Source: Streptomyces sp. CB02261
GTDB taxonomy: Bacteria > Actinomycetota > Actinomycetes > Streptomycetales > Streptomycetaceae
Assembly: GCF_001905665.1 (NCBI RefSeq)
Contig: NZ_LIVX01000008.1
Coordinates: 62,001-126,000, forward strand
Direction: 5' to 3'
Length of the DNA stretch: 64,000 nt
Below are positions 10,418 to 19,274 of this stretch, piece by piece. Position 1 is the first letter of the stretch; every line of letters starts with the position of its first letter. A program made the translations under genes and the position numbers. A model generated the notes under the pieces. That model was not told the DNA's origin, searched no databases, and worked only from the letters and a program-made list of their open reading frames with translations.

Positions 10418-12169
10418 GTGCTCTTCGAGGTGTGGGCGCCGAACGCCCGTGACCGGGTGACGCTGCTGCTGAACGGCTCCGGCCATGCCCTGGACCGGGA
10501 CGTCGAGCGGGACGGCTGGTGGACGGGCGTGGTGCCCGCGGAGGACGGCGACCGGTACGGCTTCGCCCTCGACGACGGGCACGTCCTGCCCGACCCCCGT
10601 TCCCGCCGGCTGCCGGACGGCCCCGACGGGCTCAGCGCAGTCGTGGACCACTCCGCGTACACCTGGCGGCACGACTCCCCGCGGCTGCGGCTGCGGGCCG
10701 CGGTCCTGTACGAGCTGCACGTGGGGACCTTCACCCCGGAAGGGACCCTGGACGCGGCCGCCGCGCGCCTCGGGGAGCTCGCGGGCCTCGGCATCACCCA
10801 TGTGGAGCTGATGCCGCTGTGCCCGTTCCCCGGGGTGCGGGGCTGGGGGTACGACGGGGTGGCGCCGTGGGCGGTGCACGAGCCGTACGGCGGTCCGGAG
10901 GCGCTGAAGCGGTTCGTGGACACGGCGCACGGGCTCGGCATGGGCGTGGTCCTGGACGTCGTGCACAACCATCTGGGGCCCTCGGGGAATTATCTCCCGT
11001 CCTTCGGGCCGTACTTCACGGAGACCCACCACACCCCGTGGGGCGCCGCGGTGAACCTGGACGCGCCGGGTTCGGACGAGGTCCGGGCGTACTTCCTGGG
11101 CAGCGCGCTCGCCTGGCTGCGGGACTACCGGATCGACGGGCTGCGGCTCGACGCGGTGCACGCGCTCGCGGACACCCGCGCGCTGACGTTCCTGGAGGAG
11201 CTGTCGGCGGCCGTCGACGAGCTGGCGCGGGAGCAGGGCCGTACGCACTTCCTGATCGCCGAGTCCGATCTCGCCGACCCGCGGACGACCGCACCGCGCG
11301 CGCTCGGAGGGACGGGCCTGCACGCCCAGTGGAACGACGACTTCCACCACTCCCTGCACACCGCCCTGACCGGCGAGGCCCAGGGCTACTACGCGGACTT
11401 CGCCCGCGCCCCGATGGCGGCGCTCGCCAAGACGCTCACCCACGTCTTCTTCCACGACGGCACGTACTCGGCCTTCCGCGGCCGGCACCACGGGCGGCCG
11501 GTGGACCGGGAGCGCACCCCCGCCCACCGCTTCCTCGGCTACGCCCAGACGCACGACCAGATCGGCAACCGCGCCCTGGGCGACCGGCTCTCGGCATCCC
11601 TCTCCCCCGGTCTGCTGGCGTGTGCGGCGACGCTCGTCCTCACCTCGCCGTCGGTGCCGATGCTCTTCATGGGCGAGGAGTGGGGGGCGACCACGCCCTG
11701 GCAGTACTTCACCGACCACACCGATCCGGAGCTCGCGGAGGCGGTACGGCTGGGCAGGCGGCGGGAGTTCGCCGAGCACGGCTGGGCGGAGGACGAGGTC
11801 CCCGATCCGCAGGAGCCCGCGACCCGGGACCGTTCGGTCCTCGACCGGACCGAGCGGGAGCGGGACCCGCACCGGCGTCTCCTCGCCTGGCACCGGGAGC
11901 TGATCGCGATGCGCCGCACCCTGCCGGACCTGACGGACCCGGACCTTGCGGGGGTGAAGGTGGCCTTCGACGAGGAGGCCCGCTGGCTGGTGTTCCGGCG
12001 CGGGGTGCTGCGGGTGGCGGTCAACCTGGGCAAGGAGCCGGCGGTGATCCCGCTCGGCACCAACGGCCGGGACCGGGTCCTGGCGGCCTGGGAGCCGGTC
12101 GAGGCCCCGGCGGCGGACGGGGCGCTTCGGCTCCCCGGCGAGTCGGCGGTCGTCCTCACCGACGGCTGA
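10418..12169 (+). CDS. treZ: malto-oligosyltrehalose trehalohydrolase TreZ
   Basis: 583 residues. TreZ releases trehalose from the TreY product. The N-terminal module starts LFEVWAPNARDRVTLLLNG, as in other TreZ proteins, which supports the GTG start at 10418, and AGGGGA lies 6 bases upstream. Barrel motifs include VLDVVHNHLGPSGNYLP, Asp245 (LRLDAVHAL), Glu282 (LIAESD) and Asp380 (QTHDQIGNRALGDRL); the HDQIGNRA form is characteristic of TreZ. MLFMGEEWGATTPWQYFTDH follows. The gene ends 18 bases before the convergent peptidase. With treY and glgX it completes the glycogen-to-trehalose route. Confidence 0.96.
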   Translation: MLFEVWAPNARDRVTLLLNGSGHALDRDVERDGWWTGVVPAEDGDRYGFALDDGHVLPDPRSRRLPDGPDGLSAVVDHSAYTWRHDSPRLRLRAAVLYELHVGTFTPEGTLDAAAARLGELAGLGITHVELMPLCPFPGVRGWGYDGVAPWAVHEPYGGPEALKRFVDTAHGLGMGVVLDVVHNHLGPSGNYLPSFGPYFTETHHTPWGAAVNLDAPGSDEVRAYFLGSALAWLRDYRIDGLRLDAVHALADTRALTFLEELSAAVDELAREQGRTHFLIAESDLADPRTTAPRALGGTGLHAQWNDDFHHSLHTALTGEAQGYYADFARAPMAALAKTLTHVFFHDGTYSAFRGRHHGRPVDRERTPAHRFLGYAQTHDQIGNRALGDRLSASLSPGLLACAATLVLTSPSVPMLFMGEEWGATTPWQYFTDHTDPELAEAVRLGRRREFAEHGWAEDEVPDPQEPATRDRSVLDRTERERDPHRRLLAWHRELIAMRRTLPDLTDPDLAGVKVAFDEEARWLVFRRGVLRVAVNLGKEPAVIPLGTNGRDRVLAAWEPVEAPAADGALRLPGESAVVLTDG

Positions 12170-12187
12170 GTCCGCCCCGACGGGCGG

Positions 12188-13330
12188 CTACTCGACGATC
12201 GCCATCTCGTGCGGCGTGTTGTTGAAGCGGAGCCCGCCGCCGTCCTCGGTCGCCGTGACGATGTCCTCGATGCGGACGCCGAAGCGGCCCGGGAGGTAGA
12301 CGCCCGGTTCGACGGAGAAGCACATGCCGGGGACGATGGGGAGTTCCTCACCCTCGATCATGTACGGCGGCTCGTGGGTGGTGACGCCGATGCCGTGGCC
12401 GGTGCGGTGGATGAAGTACGCGCCGTAGCCGGCGTCCGTGATGACCTTGCGGGCCGCCCGGTCGACGTCCTGGCAGGCCACCCCGGGCCGTACCGCCTCG
12501 AAACCGGCCTGCTGGGCCTCCCGGACGAGGTCGTGGACCCGGCGCTCCTCGTCGGTGGGCTCGCCGACGTGGACGGTACGGGTGGTGTCGGAGCCGTAGC
12601 CGTTCTTGAGGCCGCCGAAGTCGAGGACGACCATGTCGCCGCGCTCGATGACCCGGTCGCCGGCCTCGTGGTGCGGGTCGGCGCCGTTGGGGCCGGAGCC
12701 GACGACGGTGAAGTCGACCTGGGAGTGCCCGAAGCGCAGGAGCAGCGCGGCGAGGTCGGCGGCGACGTCGGTCTCCCTGCGGCCCTCGAAGCGGACCTTC
12801 AGGATCTCGCCGTACGCCTGGTCGGCGGCGGCTCCCGCGGCCGCGATCCGGGCCAGTTCGTGGGCGTCCTTGACGCCGCGGAGCATCGGCAGGGCCTCGG
12901 TGAGGGAGACGTACGAGGTGCCGGGCAGGGCCTGCTGGAGGCCGAGGAGGTGCATGGCCCAGGCGTTGTCGCTGACGCCGAACCGCCCGTCGGCGTCGAG
13001 CAGGGGCGCGGTCACGGCGTACGGGTCGTCGCCGTCGGTCCAGTCGCGCAGGGTGAGTACGGACGCGCCGACGGCCTTCTCCGCGTCGGGTGCCTCCAGG
13101 GTGGGCACGACGAGGACCGGCTCCTGGCCGGCGGCGAGGACGAGGACGGTGAGCCGCTCGGTGATCGCGGTGGGCCGGTAGCCGGTGAGGTGGACGAGGT
13201 CGGGGCCGGGGGTGACGACGACGCCCGCGAGTCCGGCGTCGGCGGCGGACTCGGCGGCGCGGGTCATCCGGGCCCGGTAGTCGGCCGCGGTGAACGGCAC
13301 GACCTCTTCGACGGCGTCGGTGCTCGGCAT
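12188..13330 (-). CDS. Xaa-Pro aminopeptidase/dipeptidase (M24 family)
   Basis: 380 residues. An N-terminal creatinase-type domain (about 1-150) precedes a pita-bread peptidase domain. The five metal ligands are in view: Asp in VLDFGG, Asp in GSDTTRT, His in HRTGHGIG, Glu in SVEPGVY and Glu in RIEDIV. The enzyme should cleave N-terminal residues before proline using two Mn or Co ions, in the cytoplasm, as no signal is present. The ATG follows AAGGAG at 6 bases, a strong ribosome-binding site. It is convergent with treZ. Confidence 0.93.
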   Translation of the reverse strand: MPSTDAVEEVVPFTAADYRARMTRAAESAADAGLAGVVVTPGPDLVHLTGYRPTAITERLTVLVLAAGQEPVLVVPTLEAPDAEKAVGASVLTLRDWTDGDDPYAVTAPLLDADGRFGVSDNAWAMHLLGLQQALPGTSYVSLTEALPMLRGVKDAHELARIAAAGAAADQAYGEILKVRFEGRRETDVAADLAALLLRFGHSQVDFTVVGSGPNGADPHHEAGDRVIERGDMVVLDFGGLKNGYGSDTTRTVHVGEPTDEERRVHDLVREAQQAGFEAVRPGVACQDVDRAARKVITDAGYGAYFIHRTGHGIGVTTHEPPYMIEGEELPIVPGMCFSVEPGVYLPGRFGVRIEDIVTATEDGGGLRFNNTPHEMAIVE

Positions 13331-13440
13331 GGGGGCTCCTTCTCGGCGGCGTCGTGCCGCGGGCTGTCGTCCCGCGAGGTCTCCCGGACGCGTCCTCGCC
13401 GTACAGCATCCTGCCCGGGGGCAGGGGCCGCCGCGACCGC

Positions 13441-14400
13441 TCAGCGGCGGTCGGGGCCCTGGGCGATGAGCCGCTCCAGGAGCTCCTGGAAGTCGTCGCC
13501 GACGACGATCCGCAGGTCCCCCCGTTCCTCGTCGTGCTCGCTGAGCTGGGTGAGCGTGCCGCCGCGCCACCAGAAGACGTACGGGCTGATGGCGCCGGGC
13601 ACGTCCTCGTAACCCGAGGCGGCGAAGGAGGCCATCGCGCCGAGGGCCGGGATGATCGAGGTGTCACGGATGGGGTGGAAGGCGAGCTGGTGCCGGAAGG
13701 GCATCGCGACGAGGGCGCCGTGCTCGCCCAGCGGCAGGCCGGTGACGCGCTGGACGACCCCGTCCAGGTCGAGGACGCGGCTCGCGGTGTAGAAGGAGTC
13801 GCCGAGGATGATCTCGAAGCACATCCCGTCGGCGTCGCGGACGGTCTCGTGCTCCTCGACGGGCAGCCCGCGCAGGTTGCGCAGGGCGCGGTCGCGGAGC
13901 TTGGCGTGGTCCCCGAGCCGTTCCAGCGCCTCGTCGGTGAGCATCATGACGCTCTCCGGCAGGTCGAGCGCGAGGATCTCGTAGAGGCCGGGGGCGACGG
14001 TCCTGGCGTACCCGAAGGCGGCCGCGTCGATGCCGTCGCCGCTGACGACCCGGGGGTAGAGCTGGGAGCGGATCTGCTCGGGCGGCAGGGTGTCGAGCGC
14101 GGAGGGGCCGTCCATGGCGCGGACGACCAGGCCGATGTGCCGGTCGATCATGCCGGGCCAGACGCGGGGGCCGCGCCGGTCCTGGTGGCAGACGGCGGCG
14201 AGGTTGCCGAGGCCGAAGCGGCGTCCCTTGTCGTCGATGACGTGGTCGGCGTAGACGGTGACCTCCAGGCCGAGTTCGGCGAAGGTCTCACGGACCCGGC
14301 CGCGGAAGAGCGCGGCCTCGCGCTGGGAGAAGTACGCGAACTCGGGATCCCTCGGTGCGTCGTCGCCGTCCCGCCTGGGTCCCCGTCGCAGCCACCCCAC
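13441..14400 (-). CDS. conserved actinobacterial protein of unknown function
   Basis: 319 residues, soluble, starting MGWLRRGPRR. It has balanced acidic and hydrophobic content and no membrane segment, so it is a folded cytoplasmic protein. Visible stretches include PEFAYFSQREAALFRG near the N-terminus, a central region with HIGLVVRAMDG, and FWWRGGTLTQLSEHDEERGD near the C-terminus. I do not recognise a catalytic motif. It starts 50 bases from the stop of the LysR gene, which is on the same strand and upstream, so it could be the last gene of a TPR-LysR-unknown unit. Confidence 0.82.
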   Translation of the reverse strand: MGWLRRGPRRDGDDAPRDPEFAYFSQREAALFRGRVRETFAELGLEVTVYADHVIDDKGRRFGLGNLAAVCHQDRRGPRVWPGMIDRHIGLVVRAMDGPSALDTLPPEQIRSQLYPRVVSGDGIDAAAFGYARTVAPGLYEILALDLPESVMMLTDEALERLGDHAKLRDRALRNLRGLPVEEHETVRDADGMCFEIILGDSFYTASRVLDLDGVVQRVTGLPLGEHGALVAMPFRHQLAFHPIRDTSIIPALGAMASFAASGYEDVPGAISPYVFWWRGGTLTQLSEHDEERGDLRIVVGDDFQELLERLIAQGPDRR

Positions 14401-14450
14401 GCCCGCCCGCCTTCCGTCGCCGTTGCGCCCCAGCGTAGCGACTGCCGGTG

Positions 14451-15332
14451 TCAGCTCCCCAGCCGTCGGGTGAACTCGGGCAGCGGACCAGGCGGTTCGT
14501 CGGGCGCTCCGGCCAGCAGGAGGAGCTCGGTGCGGTGGACGAGGCGGGGCTCGGTCAGGGGTACCGCGGTGGCGCCGGGGGTGCCGACCGCCACCGGCAG
14601 GGGCAGCAGCGCGAGGCCGTGGCCGGCGGCGGCCAGGGCGGTGAGGGTGCGGGTGTCGGTGCCCTCGTACCGCAGGGCGGTGCGGAAGCCGCGCCCCGCG
14701 GGTCCGCCGTGGACGGCCCTGAGCTGTTCGAGGGGGATGCCGGCGGCGGGGGCGTCGAGCCAGCGGGCGTCGGCGAGGTCGTCGAGACGGAGGCCGGCGC
14801 GTCCGGCGAGCGGGTGCGTCGCGGGCAGGAGGACGGCGAGGGGTTCCTCGGCGACGCCGGACGCGGCGAGCGGGGCGATGTCGGGGAGCCGCAGCGGGTC
14901 GCTGGGGGCGGCGACGCCGTCGACGAGTCCGGCGTCGGCGTCACCGGTGGCGACGGCGACGGGCACCCGTTCCCGGGGCAGGCCGCGCAGGGTGACGCCG
15001 GTGGCGGGGAGGGCGGCGAGGGTACGGGGGTGCAGGGCGAGCGGGGAGGCGGCGACGGTCAGGGTCGCGCGGGGCGCCGCCGCGAACCGGTCGAGGTCGG
15101 CGCGGGCCGCGTCGAGGCGGAGCAGCAGGGCCCCGGCGTGCTCGGTGAGCCGCTCGCCCGCCGGGGTCGGGGCGACGGGCCGGCGGGTGAGCAGCGGCAG
15201 GCCGAGGTCGGCCTCCAGGGCTGCGACGTGCTGGGAGACGGCGGACTGGGTGTAGCCCAGTTCGCGCGCGGCCGCGGAGAAGGAGGCGAGCCGGACGACG
15301 GTGACGTACGTGCGGAGGAGGTGCGGGTCCAT
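14451..15332 (-). CDS. LysR family transcriptional regulator
   Basis: 293 residues. The N-terminal winged helix-turn-helix is typical: LLRTYVTVVRLASFSAAARE, then YTQSAVSQHVAALEADLGLPLL. The rest is a periplasmic-binding-protein-like effector domain (about 90-290), unusually Ala/Leu-rich. It lies 12 bases after the TPR gene on the same strand, so the two are probably co-transcribed. LysR proteins usually control a divergent neighbour, but here the divergent gene is beyond the TPR gene (the amidotransferase-like gene at 15957), so the target is uncertain. Confidence 0.92.
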   Translation of the reverse strand: MDPHLLRTYVTVVRLASFSAAARELGYTQSAVSQHVAALEADLGLPLLTRRPVAPTPAGERLTEHAGALLLRLDAARADLDRFAAAPRATLTVAASPLALHPRTLAALPATGVTLRGLPRERVPVAVATGDADAGLVDGVAAPSDPLRLPDIAPLAASGVAEEPLAVLLPATHPLAGRAGLRLDDLADARWLDAPAAGIPLEQLRAVHGGPAGRGFRTALRYEGTDTRTLTALAAAGHGLALLPLPVAVGTPGATAVPLTEPRLVHRTELLLLAGAPDEPPGPLPEFTRRLGS

Positions 15333-15344
15333 CCCGGTGCCCGC

Positions 15345-15869
15345 TCAGGACCCGTCGGGGGCGGTGAGCAGGGCGCGGGCGTAGTGGGCGAGGGAGCGGT
15401 TGTAGCGGGGCAGCAGGGGGGCGAGGGCGCCGAGGGCGAGGGACGCGGCTTCACGGTCGCGCCCGGTGTCGGCGAGGGCGAGGGCGAGGAAGGCGTCGAC
15501 GGCTCCGGCGAGCGCGGTCTCGTCGGCGTCGAGCCGGTCGGCGGGGATGTCCCGCTCGGCGGTGAGGAGTTCGACACTCCGGTCGGGGCGGCCGAGGTTG
15601 CGCAGGCTGCTGGCGAGCTGGATGACGGCCCGGCGGCGGCGGAGCCCGGTGAGGCCCTGGTCGAGGGCCCGCTGGTAGAGACGGACGGCTTCCTCCGGCT
15701 CCCCGGTGGAGTCGTGGGCGGCGCCCTGTTCGAAGAGGGCGGCGGCGTCGTCCGCGGGCCGCTCGGCGGCGAGTTCGGCGACGCGGGCACGGAAGTCGGC
15801 GGGCTCGTACGCGTCGGGGTCCTCCCAGAGGGCGGCGACGCGGCGCTCCCACTCCTGATCGTTCGTCAT
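15345..15869 (-). CDS. tetratricopeptide-repeat protein
   Basis: 174 residues, all helical. At least two TPR units are visible: ALFEQGAAHDSTGEPEEAVR and the following YQRALDQGLTGLRRRRAVIQ, then LASSLRNLGRPDRSVELL. A third degenerate unit lies near FLALALADTGRDREAASLAL. TPR proteins act as binding scaffolds. Its stop is 12 bases from the LysR start. This small type of TPR protein is common in Streptomyces, and no specific partner can be named. Confidence 0.88.
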   Translation of the reverse strand: MTNDQEWERRVAALWEDPDAYEPADFRARVAELAAERPADDAAALFEQGAAHDSTGEPEEAVRLYQRALDQGLTGLRRRRAVIQLASSLRNLGRPDRSVELLTAERDIPADRLDADETALAGAVDAFLALALADTGRDREAASLALGALAPLLPRYNRSLAHYARALLTAPDGS

Positions 15870-15956
15870 GAGGCCAGCCTATCCACGCCGTCATTAGTGT
15901 TCGTGATGGAAGGTGCAGGAATCATCGTTGGACGTGAACCGGGGCCGCCGCCCAGC

Positions 15957-16898
15957 ATGATGACCATGCACAGAGACGCCCTTCCGATCGTGACCACGCG
16001 CGCCGGGGCGCCCTCCGGGGTGGCCGGGCGCACGGACGCTCCGGCCGCGCGTACCGCCGCACAGCCCGGGGTGACCGCGCGCACCGACGCGCTCCCCGTG
16101 GTGGCGACGCGTACCGACGCACCGCCCACGGCGGCCACGCGTACCGACGCGCTCCCCCGCACCCTTCGTACCCCGCGTATCGCCCTGGTCGGCGACCGCT
16201 CGCCCCACATCCGCTCCCACGTGAGGATCCCGGTCCTCCTGGACGCGCTCGCCGAGCGGGAGGGACTCGTCCTCGACGCGTACTGGATCCGCACCGGGGA
16301 CACGGAGGCGCCGGGCGCGGTGCGGGGCTTCGACGCGGTGTGGATGCTGCCGGGCAGCCCGTACGCGAGCGAGGCGGGGGCGCTCGCCGCGATCCGTACG
16401 GCCCGTGAGGACGGCGTGCCGTTCCTCGGCACCTGCGGCGGCTTCCAGCACGCGCTCCTGGAGTACGCGCGGAGCGTCTGCGGGCTCACCGCGGCGGCGC
16501 ACGCGGAGACCGACCCGGCGGCCGACCCGGACGATCTCCTGATCGCCCCGCTCGCCTGCTCGCTCGTCGGCCACGAGGGAGTCGTACGGGTCACCCCGGG
16601 GTCCCTCGCCGAGCGTGCCCTCGGCGCGGAGCGGACCACCGAGCGGTACCACTGCGAGTACGGTCCCGACAGCCGTCATCTGGACACCTTGCGGGCCCAT
16701 GGCCTGCGGTTCACGGGCGCGGACGAGGAGGGCGGGGTCCGGGTCGCGGAACTGCCCTCTCACCCCTTCTTCCTGGCGACCCTCTTCCAGCCCGAACTCG
16801 CGGGCGACGGCACCCGTCCGCACCCGCTGGTCCGGGCGCTCGCGGGGGCGGCGGTGCGGCACGTGGCGGCGCGGGAGGCGGCGGCGCTCACGAGGTGA
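15957..16898 (+). CDS. class I glutamine-amidotransferase-like protein (CTP synthase C-terminal-related)
   Basis: About 313 residues. The conserved core starts at RIALVGDRSPHIRSHVRIP and resembles the amidotransferase half of CTP synthase: VWMLPGSPYASEAGALAAI, then the nucleophile elbow GTCGGFQHALLEYAR with its Cys, and a C-terminal HPFFLATLFQPEL where P-E-L replaces the usual Q-P-E. There is no synthetase domain. The first 70 or so residues are a low-complexity extension of repeated TRTDALP-type units encoded by a 30-base DNA repeat. Several in-frame GTGs occur in the extension, so the true start may be later than the MMTMH start given. Confidence 0.82.
   Translation: MMTMHRDALPIVTTRAGAPSGVAGRTDAPAARTAAQPGVTARTDALPVVATRTDAPPTAATRTDALPRTLRTPRIALVGDRSPHIRSHVRIPVLLDALAEREGLVLDAYWIRTGDTEAPGAVRGFDAVWMLPGSPYASEAGALAAIRTAREDGVPFLGTCGGFQHALLEYARSVCGLTAAAHAETDPAADPDDLLIAPLACSLVGHEGVVRVTPGSLAERALGAERTTERYHCEYGPDSRHLDTLRAHGLRFTGADEEGGVRVAELPSHPFFLATLFQPELAGDGTRPHPLVRALAGAAVRHVAAREAAALTR
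16051..16160. repeat. in-frame 30-base tandem repeat coding for a 10-residue unit
   Basis: The decamer G-Y-ACCGACGC recurs at 16081, 16111 and 16141, exactly 30 bases apart, with a degenerate copy (GTACCGCCGC) at 16051. The translated units are TRTDALPVVA-like. Because the period is a multiple of three, copy-number change would keep the downstream amidotransferase frame open. Confidence 0.8.
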
Positions 16899-16931
16899 GC
16901 CGCGGTCTCGCGGGGCACGGCGGGTGACGGC

Positions 16932-17587
16932 GTGACGCTGCGGTCGTTCTCCGCCGAGAACGGGAAGCTGGTGGCGGAGCGCAGCAGCGTGACCCCGAGC
17001 GCTTCCGCGACCCCAAGGCCGCCGCGGCGACGGCGCAGCTGGTGCCGTACGAGCAGCTCGGGGAGCACGTGGCGAAGGACAGGGCCACGGCCGCCACGGT
17101 CCTGGCGGCGGACGGGTACGACTCGCCCGTCTCGCCCTCGGGCGTCGTGGCGACGACCAACGCCGACGGGCTCGGCCTGGCGCGGGCGGACCGCGGCGCC
17201 GAAGGGTTCCTGAAGGAGATCGAGTCGGCGGCCCTCCGGAAGGGCAACAACGACAAGCCGGAGCACTGCGACCCCGCCTTCTGGCGGGACGACACCACGC
17301 TGGTCTGCCTGCACGACAGCCTCACGCAGGTCACCTTCAGCCCGGACTACCAGCGCGTCACCAAGACCGAGGAGCTGCTCCCCGAGAGCGACCGGGCGAC
17401 CACGGACCCGACGCTCTCCCCCGACGGCAAGAGCCTCGTGTTCCTGTCCAAGAACGCCGGCGACCAGTGGGTGCTGTACCGGGCGGACTTCGCCTCTCCG
17501 GGCGCGCAGCCGGTGAAGATCGCCGCCCTGGACCTGCCCATCGACGGCGCGGACGACCACCGGGTGTCGCTGATCCGCTGGAGCTGA
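16932..17587 (+). pseudogene. C-terminal remnant of a beta-propeller (PD40/WD40-like) protein, frameshifted
   Basis: The 3' part from 17042 encodes a propeller-like sequence with TDPTLSPDGKSLVFLSKNAG and a final blade ending SLIRWS. Upstream, a different frame encodes VTLRSFSAENGKLVAERSS, which looks like the preceding blade. The two frames join at a run of four C at about 16995: one extra C would give VTPERFRDPKAAAATAQLVP running into the downstream frame. No signal peptide, earlier blades or clear start codon with ribosome-binding site precede it. I read it as a gene that lost its 5' end and gained a one-base deletion. It is convergent with the kinase gene. Confidence 0.7.
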
Positions 17588-17630
17588 GGGATCTGGGGCG
17601 CTGAGGTGCCTGAGGGGTCGCGCTCGTCGG

Positions 17631-18257
17631 TCAGCTCATCGTCACGACGAGGTGGGCGCGGTCGCGGCCCCGGGCGACCAGGCGGGCGTTCGCCTCGTCC
17701 GAGTCGTGGACCCAGCGTTCGGCGTGGGTCGGGTCCTTGCCGAAACGGACGTGCCGCTCGACGAGCCGGGGCACCCGGAGCCGGTCGTCCAGGTCCAGGT
17801 ACCAGGCCTCGTCGAGAAGCGGCAGGACCGCGGCCCAGGCGCCCTCGTCGTGCAGGAGGTAGTTGCCCTCGGTGACGACGAGCGGCACCTCGGGGCCGAC
17901 GGCGATCGCCCCGGCGACCGGCTCCTCCAGGGCGCGGTCGAAGGCGGGCGCGTAGACGGTGGTGCCGGGCTCGGGGGCGCGCAGCCGGGCGAGCAGCGCC
18001 GCGTACCCGGCGGCGTCGAAGGTGTCGGGCGCGCCCTTCCTGCCGGCCCGGCCGAGGCGTTCCAGTTCGGCCTGGGCCAGATGGAACCCGTCCATGGGAA
18101 CGAGCACGGCGACCCCGTCCAGTCGGTCGACGAGCCGCGCGGCCAGCGTGGACTTCCCGGCACCGGGCGCCCCGGCGATCCCGAGAACACGCCGCCCCCC
18201 TGACGCGACGAGCGCCAGCGCGCGGGCGGCGAGCGGGTCGAGGTCCTGTGGGTCCAT
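17631..18257 (-). CDS. nucleoside/nucleotide kinase family protein (uridine kinase-like)
   Basis: 208 residues, a P-loop kinase. The Walker A is GIAGAPGAGKSTLA near residue 30, followed by VPMDGFHLAQAELERLGRAG, the acceptor-binding lid typical of the phosphoribulokinase/uridine kinase family. VVTEGNYLLHDEGAWAAV is a family signature just before the C-terminal VERHVRFGKDPTHAERWV. The substrate may be a nucleoside, pantothenate-like compound or sugar. No strong Shine-Dalgarno precedes the ATG. Confidence 0.9.
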   Translation of the reverse strand: MDPQDLDPLAARALALVASGGRRVLGIAGAPGAGKSTLAARLVDRLDGVAVLVPMDGFHLAQAELERLGRAGRKGAPDTFDAAGYAALLARLRAPEPGTTVYAPAFDRALEEPVAGAIAVGPEVPLVVTEGNYLLHDEGAWAAVLPLLDEAWYLDLDDRLRVPRLVERHVRFGKDPTHAERWVHDSDEANARLVARGRDRAHLVVTMS

Positions 18258-18344
18258 GTGGGGGATTGTCGCATCGGGGCCCGACGCAGCCCAGCTCCGC
18301 GGGACTCGGGCCAGGGCCGGCCGGCGGGCTACCGACGTCCCGTA

Positions 18345-18530
18345 CGGGCTCACGGGCTCGCGGGGTCCTGGGGGTCCCGGCTCACGGGCTCGCAGGGCCT
18401 GGGGGTCCCGGCTCACGGGGTCGCAAGGTCCCGGGCTCACGGGCTCACGGGCTCCGGGGCTCACGGCTCCGGGGCTCCGGGCGCACGGCTCCGGGCTCCG
18501 GCTCCGGGGCTCCGGCTCCGGGGCTCCCGC
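18345..18530. repeat. degenerate CTC-ACGGG / CTCCGGGG repeat tract
   Basis: Short motifs GGCTCACGGGCTC, GGGGGTCCCGGCTCAC and GGCTCCGGGGCTCC recur many times with irregular spacing, merging into the 7-base array that follows. No credible coding frame crosses it. It forms the centre of a 503-base stretch without genes between the kinase and the VOC gene. Confidence 0.65.
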
Positions 18531-18586
18531 CCACCGGCCACCGGCCACCGGCCACCGGCCACCGGCCACCGGCCACCGGCCACCGG
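18531..18586. repeat. eight perfect copies of the 7-base unit CCACCGG
   Basis: Fifty-six bases consist of exactly eight uninterrupted copies of CCACCGG, ending where CTCGG begins. Perfect identity suggests recent slippage. It is 175 bases upstream of the VOC gene. The 174 bases after it hold the likely VOC promoter; an inverted repeat around 18671-18693 (CGACCCTCG...CGAGGGTCG) is the only other structure I see. Confidence 0.95.
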
Positions 18587-18760
18587 CTCGGGCGTACCCT
18601 CTGCCCGACCCCTTCCCAGGGCCTAATGGACCCCTCCCCGAACTCCTCCCGGCCCCCTCTCCGACCCTCGTACGACCCTCGACGTGACGAGGGTCGCATC
18701 CGGGTCGTCGCGGGTTGACGCGAGTAGATTCCTGCCGGTTCCGCGTATTACGTTGGGGTA

Positions 18761-19168
18761 ATGCCGTCCATCGCACTCGTGACTCTCGTCGTCCGTGACT
18801 ACGACGAGGCCATCGCCTTCTTCACCGACGCCCTCGGCTTCGACCTGGTCGAGGACACCGACCGGGGCAACGGCACCCGCTGGGTCGTCGTCCGTCCACG
18901 CGGTGCGGCCGGGGTCGGCGGACTGGGCAACACCGGTCTGCTCCTGGCCCGCCCCAAGAACGAGACCGAGGAGGCGGCCGTCGGCAACCAGACGGGCGGC
19001 CGGGTCGGTTTCTTCCTCCACACCGAGGACTTCGCCCGCGACCACGCCCGGATGACGGCGGCCGGCGTGAAGTTCATGGAGGAGCCGCGCCACGAGCCCT
19101 ACGGCTCGGTCGCCGTCTTCGAGGACCTGTACGGCAACCGCTGGGACCTCCTCCAGCCCGCCGCCTAG
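18761..19168 (+). CDS. VOC (glyoxalase/bleomycin resistance) family protein
   Basis: 135 residues. The N-terminal half is a standard VOC beta-alpha-beta-beta-beta unit: LVTLVVRDYDEAIAFFTDAL, then GFDLVEDTDRGNGTRWVVVR. The second half has VGFFLHTEDFARDHARM and the closing EPYGSVAVFEDLYGNRWDLL, with the metal-ligand-type Glu in FEDLYG. The members of this subfamily may be lyases, dioxygenases or resistance proteins, and the substrate cannot be read from sequence. It is convergent with the TetR gene, 106 bases apart. Confidence 0.92.
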   Translation: MPSIALVTLVVRDYDEAIAFFTDALGFDLVEDTDRGNGTRWVVVRPRGAAGVGGLGNTGLLLARPKNETEEAAVGNQTGGRVGFFLHTEDFARDHARMTAAGVKFMEEPRHEPYGSVAVFEDLYGNRWDLLQPAA

Positions 19169-19274
19169 GGAGTCCGAGGCCGCGCCCTGCGGGCGCGAGT
19201 GACCGGCGGCGATACCGCGGGCAGGCAGCGCCGGGGCCCGAGGGGCCCGGCCACCCGCCCGCCGAGAGGTCGCG

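Noticed and set aside
18531..18586. Short repeats read as a CRISPR array
   Set aside because: The units are 7 bases without spacers, no cas gene is near, and the pattern is a simple tandem repeat.
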